The notes under the pieces: generated by a model | Told to the model about the DNA's origin: nothing | Database searches by the model: none | What the model saw: only the letters and a program-made list of their open reading frames with translations | Part shown: one piece after another, positions 57,586-64,000 of the stretch | Position numbering within the stretch: the first letter of the stretch is position 1 | Layout of the letters: every line of letters starts with the position of its first letter | Assembly (NCBI GenBank): GCA_013141175.1 | Contig: JABFRN010000001.1 | Coordinates: forward strand, 496,001 to 560,000 | DNA: 64,000 nt | Direction of reading: 5' to 3' | Source of the DNA: Lysobacter sp. | GTDB taxonomy: Bacteria > Pseudomonadota > Gammaproteobacteria > Xanthomonadales > Xanthomonadaceae | Program-made: the position numbers and the translations under genes

Positions 57586-58550
57586 GCGCCTCCGCCACCC
57601 TGGAACGCCCCGCGCCGCAGGCCGAAGCCGCGCGCGCCGCCGCGCCCGCGAACGACGCGCCGCAGGTGCTGTGGTTCGACGGCGAATTGACCGAAGCCAA
57701 CCGGTTGCAGGCCGCGCTGAATACCCACGCGCTGCATTACGGCAGCGGTGTGTTCGAGGGCATCCGCGCCTACGCCACCAGGCACGGCACGGCGGTGTTC
57801 CGGCTGCCCGAACATCTCGAGCGCATGCGCAAGGGCGCCGAACTGCTGGGCATGAGTTTCGACGTGGCCCAGGCCACCGAAGCCGTCCTCGCGACGCTGC
57901 GCGCCAACCGTCAGGGCGACGCCTACATCCGCCCGCTGGCGTGGTACGGCGAAGGCAACTTCGGCCTGGATGTCGGCGGCCATCCGCAGCACCTGATGGT
58001 CGCCACCTCGTCCACCAACGTGCATCTGGGCGGCAACCGCACCCGCGTGTCGGTGTCGAAGTGGCGTCGCAACCCGGCCAGCTCGCTGCCGGCACTGAAA
58101 CTCTGCGGCGCCTACGTGAATTCGATCCTCGCCAAGCGCGAAGTGAAGGCGCGCGGTTTCGACGAGGCGATGTTCGCGGACGACGACGGTTTCGCGGTCG
58201 AGTGTACCGGCGCCAATCTGTTCATCGTCCGCGATGGCCGGGTCACTGCGGTCGAGCATCGCGACGCGCTGCCCGGCATCACCCGCGACACCCTGATCCG
58301 CCTGATCGGCGCGGAGTCGCGTCCGGTGAGCATGGAAGAACTGCTCGACGCCGACGAAGTGTTCGCCTGCGGCACTGCGGCCGAAGTCACGCCGATCGGC
58401 GAGATCGATGCCGGCGAAAACCATGCCGGTGAGCGCGGCAGCCGCGTCTACGATGCCGAGAGCCCGCTGGCGCGCGAGATCGCGGCGGTGTACGCGCGCA
58501 CGGTCCGCGGCGAAAGCACGTGGTCCTCCGGCTGGTTGACGGAGGTCTGA
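57576..58550 (+). CDS. ilvE: Branched-chain amino acid aminotransferase
   Basis: 324 residues, fold type IV PLP enzyme catalysing the last step to Val, Ile and Leu. Seen: ALHYGSGVFEGIRAYATRHG, RLPEHLERMRKGAELLGM, AYIRPLAWYGEGNFGLDVGG, and the stretch ASSLPALKLCGAYVNSILAK carrying the candidate PLP Lys. Then EAMFADDDGFAVECTGANLF, ACGTAAEVTPI and the C-terminal close. An Ala-rich N-terminal extension of about 25 residues precedes the core. It overlaps ilvM by 10 bases; four bases separate it from the dehydratase gene. Confidence 0.96.
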   Translation: MSLSASATLERPAPQAEAARAAAPANDAPQVLWFDGELTEANRLQAALNTHALHYGSGVFEGIRAYATRHGTAVFRLPEHLERMRKGAELLGMSFDVAQATEAVLATLRANRQGDAYIRPLAWYGEGNFGLDVGGHPQHLMVATSSTNVHLGGNRTRVSVSKWRRNPASSLPALKLCGAYVNSILAKREVKARGFDEAMFADDDGFAVECTGANLFIVRDGRVTAVEHRDALPGITRDTLIRLIGAESRPVSMEELLDADEVFACGTAAEVTPIGEIDAGENHAGERGSRVYDAESPLAREIAAVYARTVRGESTWSSGWLTEV

Positions 58551-58554
58551 GCCG

Positions 58555-59760
58555 ATGGAAAGCGATGTCGGTGAAGTCCGCAACGTGGCCACGGTCGGCG
58601 CAGGAGACATCCTCGCCGCCCAGGCGCGGCTGCGGCGCTATCTGCCGCCGACACCGCTGCACAACGCCGAACGGTTCGGCTGCTGGCTGAAACTCGAAAA
58701 CCTGCAGCGCACCGGTTCCTACAAGGTGCGCGGCGCGCTGAACGCGCTGCTGGCCGCGCGCGAACGCGGCGATCACCGCCCGGTCATCGCCGCCTCCGCA
58801 GGCAACCACGCGCAGGGGCTGGCGTGGGCCGCGTACCGGCTGAACGTGCCGGCGATCGCGGTAATGCCGCACACCGCGCCGGAGAACAAGATCGCCGGTG
58901 TCGCGCACTGGGGCGCCACCGTGCGCCTGCACGGCGACACCTTCGACGAAGCGCGTACGTTCGCGATGCAGCTCGCGGAACGCAACGGCTACCGGTTCCT
59001 GTCCGCGTTCGACGATCCCGACGTGATCGCCGGCCAGGGCACGGTCGGCATGGAGATCGCATCGCTCGCGCCCGACGTGGTGCTGGTACCGATCGGCGGC
59101 GGTGGCCTTGCCGCGGGCGTCGCGCTGGCGCTGCATGCGCAGGGTGTGCGCATCGTCGGCGCGCAGGTCGAACATGTCGACGCGATGAGTCGCGCGCTGC
59201 GCGGCGAGCCCGAGGGCGCATTGCCCGCCGCCACGCTCGCCGATGGCGTGCGCGTGCGCCACCCGGGCCTGTTGACCCGCGAAATTTTGTCGCGCCTGCT
59301 CGACGATATCGTGATCGTGCGCGAGGCCGAACTGCGCGAAACCCTGGTCCGGCTGGCGCTGGAAGAACACGTGATCGCCGAAGGCGCGGGCGCGCTGGCG
59401 CTGGCCGCCGGCCGACGCGTCGCCGGCAAACGCAAATGCGCGATCGTGTCCGGCGGCAACATCGATGCCGCCGTTCTCGCCGGCCTGCTCGCCGACGTGC
59501 GCCCGCGCGCACCGCGCAAACCGCGCCGCAGGATCCACGACGATGCTCCTGTGAAACCCAATGGCGCTGTAAAAGCCGACAGCGCTGCAAAAGCCGTACC
59601 ACGCGTCAGCCGGGCGACGGCACACTCTCCTGCCATTGCCCGGCTGGCGCCACCTGTCTGCGCAGTTCCCGAAGTTTCCGTGTCCGGGATGACCACCCCC
59701 GAGTTTTTCGATCACGTGGCCTCGGATCACGAGTTCACCGTACTGGAGGCCATCGCCTGA
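58555..59760 (+). CDS. ilvA: Threonine dehydratase lacking the ACT regulatory domain
   Basis: 401 residues. It makes 2-oxobutyrate from Thr, the entry to Ile synthesis. PLP Lys is in [35 protein letters not shown] and [20 protein letters not shown] are the cofactor and phosphate loops. The catalytic core ends near residue 315. The rest is an Arg/Pro/Ala low-complexity linker ([20 protein letters not shown]) and a short structured tail ([20 protein letters not shown]). Standard IlvA has one or two ACT-like domains of about 180 residues for Ile inhibition. This form resembles the short TdcB type with an added tail, so regulation may differ. Its stop overlaps leuA by one base. Confidence 0.9.
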   Translation: MESDVGEVRNVATVGAGDILAAQARLRRYLPPTPLHNAERFGCWLKLENLQRTGSYKVRGALNALLAARERGDHRPVIAASAGNHAQGLAWAAYRLNVPAIAVMPHTAPENKIAGVAHWGATVRLHGDTFDEARTFAMQLAERNGYRFLSAFDDPDVIAGQGTVGMEIASLAPDVVLVPIGGGGLAAGVALALHAQGVRIVGAQVEHVDAMSRALRGEPEGALPAATLADGVRVRHPGLLTREILSRLLDDIVIVREAELRETLVRLALEEHVIAEGAGALALAAGRRVAGKRKCAIVSGGNIDAAVLAGLLADVRPRAPRKPRRRIHDDAPVKPNGAVKADSAAKAVPRVSRATAHSPAIARLAPPVCAVPEVSVSGMTTPEFFDHVASDHEFTVLEAIA

Positions 59761-61370
59761 TGGATACCGACGTTTGCCGCGAAACGCCCGCGCGTATCGC
59801 GATCTTCGACACCACCTTGCGCGACGGCGAGCAATCGCCCGGCTGCAGCATGACCTCGAAACAGAAGCTCCGTTTCGCGCATGCGCTCACCGAACTCGGC
59901 GTCGACATCATCGAAACCGGTTTCCCGGCCAGCTCCGAAAGCGAACTCGCCGCCTGCGCCGGGATCGTGCGCGAGGTGCGCGGCGCGACGCTCGCCACCC
60001 TCGCCCGCTGCCACGTCGGCGATATCGAAGCCTGCGCGCGCGCGCTCGAAGGCGCGGAGCGTCCGCGCATCCATGTCTTCATCTCCACCAGCCCGCTGCA
60101 TCGCGACCACAAGCTCGGCCTGAGCAAGGCCGAAGTGCTGGAACGCGCGGTGATGGGCGTGACTCTGGCGCGACGCCATGTCGAGGACGTCGAATTCTCG
60201 GCCGAGGATGCGCTGCGCACCGAACCGGAATTCCTCGCCGAAATCTGCTCGGCGGCGCTGGCCGCAGGTGCGCGCACGCTGAATATTCCCGACACCGTGG
60301 GCTACACCACGCCGGGCGAGATCCGCGCGTTGTTCGAGTATCTGCGCGCGAACGTGAAGAACGCCGACCGCGCGATCTTCAGCGCGCACTGCCACGACGA
60401 TCTGGGTCTGGCGGTGGCGAACAGCCTGGCCGCGATCGAAGGCGGCGCGCGGCAGGTCGAGTGCACGATCAACGGCGTCGGCGAACGCGCCGGCAACTGC
60501 GCGCTGGAAGAACTGGTGATGGCGCTGGACGTGCGCCGCGCCTATTTCGAAGCCGCCACCGGCATCCACACCGAGCGGCTGGTGCCCACCTCGCGCCTGC
60601 TCACCCGCATCACCGGCATGAACGTGCAGCGCAACAAGGCGATCGTCGGCGCGAACGCATTCGCGCACGAATCCGGCATCCACCAGCACGGCATGCTCAA
60701 GCATCGCGGCACCTACGAAATCCTGTTGCCAGAATCGGTCGGCTGGGCGAAATCGCAGATGATCATGGGCCGCCACAGCGGTCGCGCGGCGCTGGCCGAC
60801 CGTCTGCGCGAACTCGGCTTCGCGCTGGACGAAACGCAGCTCAACCAGGTGTTCGGCCGCTTCAAGACATTGACCGAGAAGAAGCGCGAAGTCTTCGATG
60901 CCGACCTGGAAGCGCTGGCGCTGGGCATCGATGGCCGTGCGATCGGCGGTTGGCGCCTGAGCCGCCTGCACGTCAGCACCGGCATCGGCGACGGCATCCT
61001 GCCCACCGCGAGCGTCGAACTGTGCTCGCCCGAGGGCGAGCGCGTGACCGAAGCGGCGACCGGCGATGGTCCGGTGCATGCGCTGTTCGCGGCGCTGGCG
61101 CGGGGCACGCGGACGCATCTGGACATCGAAAGCTATCAGGTCTCCAGCGTCACCACCGGCGAGGATGCGCAGGGCCAGGCCAGTCTCACCGCACGCATCC
61201 GCAGCGACGGCGGCGTGGCCGAAGAAATCACCGGCTCGGCCACCAGCACCGACATTCTCGAAGCCAGCGCGCTCGCCTGGCTCGACATCGTCAACCGCGT
61301 GCAGCGCCGCCGCGCGCCCGAAGCGACCGTGAGCGAAGCGCCCGCCGAACCGCTGATCACTGCTGCCTGA
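59760..61370 (+). CDS. leuA: 2-isopropylmalate synthase
   Basis: 536 residues from an ATG overlapping the previous stop (TGATG). First step of Leu synthesis: condensation of acetyl-CoA with 2-oxoisovalerate. [20 protein letters not shown] opens the TIM barrel; [20 protein letters not shown] holds the metal His. [20 protein letters not shown] follows, and the C-terminal LeuA dimer/regulatory domain starts near residue 395 and binds Leu for feedback inhibition. The terminal residues PLITAA come from the start of a 14-bp tandem repeat that supplies the stop codon. Confidence 0.96.
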   Translation: MDTDVCRETPARIAIFDTTLRDGEQSPGCSMTSKQKLRFAHALTELGVDIIETGFPASSESELAACAGIVREVRGATLATLARCHVGDIEACARALEGAERPRIHVFISTSPLHRDHKLGLSKAEVLERAVMGVTLARRHVEDVEFSAEDALRTEPEFLAEICSAALAAGARTLNIPDTVGYTTPGEIRALFEYLRANVKNADRAIFSAHCHDDLGLAVANSLAAIEGGARQVECTINGVGERAGNCALEELVMALDVRRAYFEAATGIHTERLVPTSRLLTRITGMNVQRNKAIVGANAFAHESGIHQHGMLKHRGTYEILLPESVGWAKSQMIMGRHSGRAALADRLRELGFALDETQLNQVFGRFKTLTEKKREVFDADLEALALGIDGRAIGGWRLSRLHVSTGIGDGILPTASVELCSPEGERVTEAATGDGPVHALFAALARGTRTHLDIESYQVSSVTTGEDAQGQASLTARIRSDGGVAEEITGSATSTDILEASALAWLDIVNRVQRRRAPEATVSEAPAEPLITAA

Positions 61371-61423
61371 TCACTGCTGCCTGATCACGGCCGCATGATC
61401 ACCGCCGCATGATCGCATCGCAC
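61354..61423 (+). repeat. 14-bp tandem repeat across the leuA stop
   Basis: Units TGATCACTGCTGCC (61354), TGATCACTGCTGCC (61368), TGATCACGGCCGCA (61382), TGATCACCGCCGCA (61396) and a partial TGATCGCATCGCA (61410). The second unit supplies the leuA stop. As 14 is not a multiple of three, a copy-number change would alter the frame or move the stop. Confidence 0.9.
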
Positions 61424-61457
61424 GATTTCCCCGAATTCACTTGCAGACCCTCGACCC

Positions 61458-62891
61458 ATGACTCCAGATACACAAACCGCCGCACCCAGAACCCTGTTCG
61501 AGAAACTGTGGAACGCGCACGTTGTCGTGCCCGAAACCGCCGACGCGCCCGCCGTGCTCTACATCGACCTGCATCTCATCCATGAAGTGACCTCCCCGCA
61601 GGCCTTCGCCGAACTCGACGCGCGCGGCCTGCCGGTGCGCCGGCCGGAGCGCACCAAGGGCACGCTAGATCACTCCACGCCGACCACGCCGCCGAATGCC
61701 GCCGGCGAACTCGAATACTTCACCGCCGACGGCGAAAAGCAGGTGCGCACGCTGCGCGAGAACAGCGCGCGCTTCGGCGTGGAATTGTTCGATTTCGGCA
61801 GCGACCATCGCGGCATCGTGCATGTGATCGGTCCGGAACTCGGGCTGACCCGGCCGGGCATGACCATCGTCTGCGGCGACAGCCACACCGCGACCCACGG
61901 CGCGTTCGGCGCATTGGCGTTCGGGATCGGCACCAGCGAGGTCGGCCACGTGCTGGCCACGCAGTGCCTGTTGCAACGCAAACCGAAAACCCTGGCGATC
62001 GAAGTCGAAGGCGCGCTCGGCATCGGCGTGACCGCCAAGGACCTGATCCTGCACGTGATCGGCGCGATCGGCGTCGACGGCGGCACCGGCCATGTCATCG
62101 AATATCGCGGCAGCGCGATCCGCGCGCTGTCGATGGAAGAACGCATGACCGTCTGCAACATGTCGATCGAAGCCGGCGCGCGCGCCGGGTTGATCGCGCC
62201 GGACGAGGTGACGTTCGCGTATCTGGCGAACACGCCTCGCGCGCCGCAAGGAAATGATTTCGAGCAGGCGGTCGCGCACTGGCGCACGCTGCGCAGCGAC
62301 GATGGCGCGCGCTTCGACCGGGTGGTGAAGTTCGATGCGCGTTCGATCACACCGACCGTCACCTGGGGCACGCATCCGGGCCAGGTCGCCGCCATCGACG
62401 CCAAGCTGCCGGTCGCGAACGACGCCGACACCCAGCGCGCGCTCGATTACATGAAATTCCCCGGCGGCCAATCGCTGGCCGGACAACCGGTGGACGTGGT
62501 GTTCGTCGGCAGTTGCACCAACGGTCGCCTGAGCGATCTGCGCCAGGTCGCGGACATCCTCCGCGATCACAAGGTGCATTCGCGCGTGCGCATGCTGGTG
62601 GTGCCGGGTTCGGTGCAGGTGCAGCGCGCGGCGGAGGCCGAAGGCATCGACCGCATCGTCCGCGCCGCCGGCGCCGAATGGCGCGAACCCGGCTGTTCGA
62701 TGTGCATCGCGATGAACGGCGACCTGGTCGCGCCCGGCCAGCTGGCGGTGTCCACCAGCAACCGCAATTTCGAGGGCCGCCAGGGCCGCGAAGCGCGCAC
62801 CGTGCTGGCGTCGCCGTATACCGCCGCCGCCTGCGCCGTCGCCGGACATGTCGTCGATCCGCGCAATTACCTGCAGGAGGACGCGGCATGA
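61458..62891 (+). CDS. leuC: 3-isopropylmalate dehydratase large subunit
   Basis: 477 residues, aconitase family [4Fe-4S] enzyme interconverting 2- and 3-isopropylmalate. Seen: [47 protein letters not shown], the cluster Cys segments [13 protein letters not shown] and [11 protein letters not shown], and the terminal [20 protein letters not shown]. It starts 87 bases after leuA, a gap that contains the tandem repeat. Its stop overlaps the leuD start (ATGA). Confidence 0.97.
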   Translation: MTPDTQTAAPRTLFEKLWNAHVVVPETADAPAVLYIDLHLIHEVTSPQAFAELDARGLPVRRPERTKGTLDHSTPTTPPNAAGELEYFTADGEKQVRTLRENSARFGVELFDFGSDHRGIVHVIGPELGLTRPGMTIVCGDSHTATHGAFGALAFGIGTSEVGHVLATQCLLQRKPKTLAIEVEGALGIGVTAKDLILHVIGAIGVDGGTGHVIEYRGSAIRALSMEERMTVCNMSIEAGARAGLIAPDEVTFAYLANTPRAPQGNDFEQAVAHWRTLRSDDGARFDRVVKFDARSITPTVTWGTHPGQVAAIDAKLPVANDADTQRALDYMKFPGGQSLAGQPVDVVFVGSCTNGRLSDLRQVADILRDHKVHSRVRMLVVPGSVQVQRAAEAEGIDRIVRAAGAEWREPGCSMCIAMNGDLVAPGQLAVSTSNRNFEGRQGREARTVLASPYTAAACAVAGHVVDPRNYLQEDAA

Positions 62892-63475
62892 GCGCACAGC
62901 CCTTGACCCACGTCCGCGCACGCACCGCATGCCTGCCCGACAGCAATATCGATACCGACCGGATCATTCCGGCGCGCTTCCTCACCACCACCTCGCGCGA
63001 AGGTCTCGGCAGATTCGCGTTCAACGATTGGCGCTATCGCGAAGACGGCAGCCTCGATCCGGCGTTCGCGCTGAACGCAGCCGAAGCGCAGGGCGCACGG
63101 ATCCTGGTCGCCGGCCGCAATTTCGGCTGCGGTTCGTCGCGCGAACATGCACCGTGGGCGCTGCTGGACTTCGGCCTGCGCGCGGTGATCAGCGCCGAGA
63201 TCGCCGACATCTTCCGCAGCAACGCGCTGAAGAACGGCCTGCTGCCGATCGTGCTCGATGCGGCGGTGGTCGACGAGCTGCTGGCCAATCCAGGCATCAC
63301 CCTCGACATCGATGTCGCATCCAACACGGTGACGCTGCCCGACGGCCGCAGCTTCGCGTTCCCGATCGACGGCTTCGCGCGCACCTGCCTGCTCGAAGGC
63401 GTCGACCAGCTCGGCTATCTGCTCAAACACACTTCTTCCATCCAGGCTTTCGAGGACTCGCACCATGCGCGCTGA
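62888..63475 (+). CDS. leuD: 3-isopropylmalate dehydratase small subunit
   Basis: 195 residues, the swivelling domain that completes the LeuCD active site. Seen: [18 protein letters not shown], then [20 protein letters not shown], and [18 protein letters not shown]. The stop lies 8 bases inside leuB, so the two are translationally coupled. Confidence 0.97.
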   Translation: MSAQPLTHVRARTACLPDSNIDTDRIIPARFLTTTSREGLGRFAFNDWRYREDGSLDPAFALNAAEAQGARILVAGRNFGCGSSREHAPWALLDFGLRAVISAEIADIFRSNALKNGLLPIVLDAAVVDELLANPGITLDIDVASNTVTLPDGRSFAFPIDGFARTCLLEGVDQLGYLLKHTSSIQAFEDSHHAR

Positions 63476-64000
63476 CATCGTCGTACTGCCGGGCGACGGC
63501 ATCGGCCCCGAGGTGACCGCCGCTGCGGTCGCCGTGCTGGAGGCCGCAGGCCGCCGCTATGGCCACGGCTTCCAATTCCAGACGCGCCTGATCGGCGGTG
63601 CCGCGATCGACGCCGAAGGCACCGCGCTGTCCGACGCGACGCTGGACGCCTGCCGCAAGGCCGACGCGATCCTGCTCGGTGCGGTCGGCGGCCCGAAGTG
63701 GTCCGACGGCGATATCCGTCCGGAACAGGGCCTGCTGAAATTGCGCAAGGCACTCGGGCTGTACGCGAACCTGCGTCCGGTGAAGACACATCCGGTCGCG
63801 CTGACCGCATCGCCGATCAAATCGCATCTGCTCACCGGTGTGGACATGATCGTGGTGCGCGAACTCACCGGCGGCGTGTACTTCGGCCAGCGCACGCGCA
63901 CCGAAACCGCCGCGACCGACCTGTGCGAGTACACCGTCGCCGAAGTGGAGCGCGTGGTCCGCCGCGCCTGCACGCTGGCGCGCGCTCGGCGCAAGTACGT
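63465..64000 (+). CDS. leuB: 3-isopropylmalate dehydrogenase (partial, cut by window end)
   Basis: The first 178 codons are present and open to the window edge. [20 protein letters not shown] is the family N-terminus, and later KADAILLGAVGGPKWSDGDI and DMIVVRELTGGVYFGQRTRT match LeuB. It oxidises 3-isopropylmalate with NAD+. About half the gene lies outside the window. It is the tenth gene of the ilv-leu operon. Confidence 0.95.
   Translation, partial: MRADIVVLPGDGIGPEVTAAAVAVLEAAGRRYGHGFQFQTRLIGGAAIDAEGTALSDATLDACRKADAILLGAVGGPKWSDGDIRPEQGLLKLRKALGLYANLRPVKTHPVALTASPIKSHLLTGVDMIVVRELTGGVYFGQRTRTETAATDLCEYTVAEVERVVRRACTLARARRKY

Noticed and set aside
58824-59759. leuA frame extended upstream through ilvA
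   Set aside because: Arg-rich shadow of ilvA; family N-terminus and coupling with the ilvA stop fix the start at 59760.

Overview
The window is GC-rich, densely coded chromosomal DNA from a gammaproteobacterium, most likely a Xanthomonadaceae/Lysobacteraceae member (Lysobacter, Luteimonas or Thermomonas type). This is inferred from the gene content: a K+-independent membrane pyrophosphatase next to ppa, a large TonB-dependent receptor with its regulators, a glgP-glgB-glgX-malQ glycogen cluster, an aerobic 2-oxoacid:ferredoxin oxidoreductase with a GltD-like partner, and one long ilv-leu operon. No 16S rRNA or tRNA gene was seen, so the genus is not settled.

Layout. 1-1.7 kb: end of a pntAB-pntB transhydrogenase operon (minus strand). 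1.9-4.8 kb: a small secreted charged-repeat protein, then a four-gene overlapping operon (sigma factor, anti-sigma-like protein, DUF3106-like protein, esterase). 5.7-9 kb: hppA and ppa. 9.1-20 kb: a helical protein of unknown role, an Asp/Asn beta-hydroxylase, a TonB-dependent receptor, an AraC regulator, a CadC-like regulator with a beta-propeller, an ion channel and a beta-lactamase-fold serine hydrolase. 20-28.8 kb: glycogen breakdown and remodelling.

28.8-33.2 kb is an accessory island with visibly lower GC. It opens with a sequence resembling an integron attC site. It carries one 1164-residue protein joining a calcineurin-like phosphoesterase, a STAND-type P-loop NTPase and four nearly identical 67-residue TPR-like repeats. 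It ends in a transposase remnant and inverted repeats. This is the best candidate for an undescribed system: it has the architecture of an antiviral STAND or other conflict protein.

33.2-52 kb: an HExxH protein, malonyl-CoA synthetase, a three-gene redox operon (BFD [2Fe-2S] + ferredoxin reductase + pentaheme fusion, a Tll0287-like heme protein and a cytochrome b-like membrane protein), an FG-GAP-like secreted protein, two Rossmann oxidoreductases, thiC behind a TPP riboswitch, a CASTOR/POLLUX-like channel, and korB-korA-GltD-like. 52-64 kb: the branched-chain amino acid operon, headed by a leader peptide in which half the residues are Val, Leu or Ile and by an attenuator. It runs ilvD-ilvC-ilvB-ilvM-ilvE-ilvA-leuA-leuC-leuD-leuB and leaves the window inside leuB. 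Together these genes make the full route from threonine/pyruvate to Ile, Val and Leu.

Several families of intergenic palindromic repeats (24.8-25.0, 33.8, 48.2 and 54.4 kb) lie between genes. Starts were chosen from Shine-Dalgarno spacing, overlaps and family N-termini; uncertain ones are marked.
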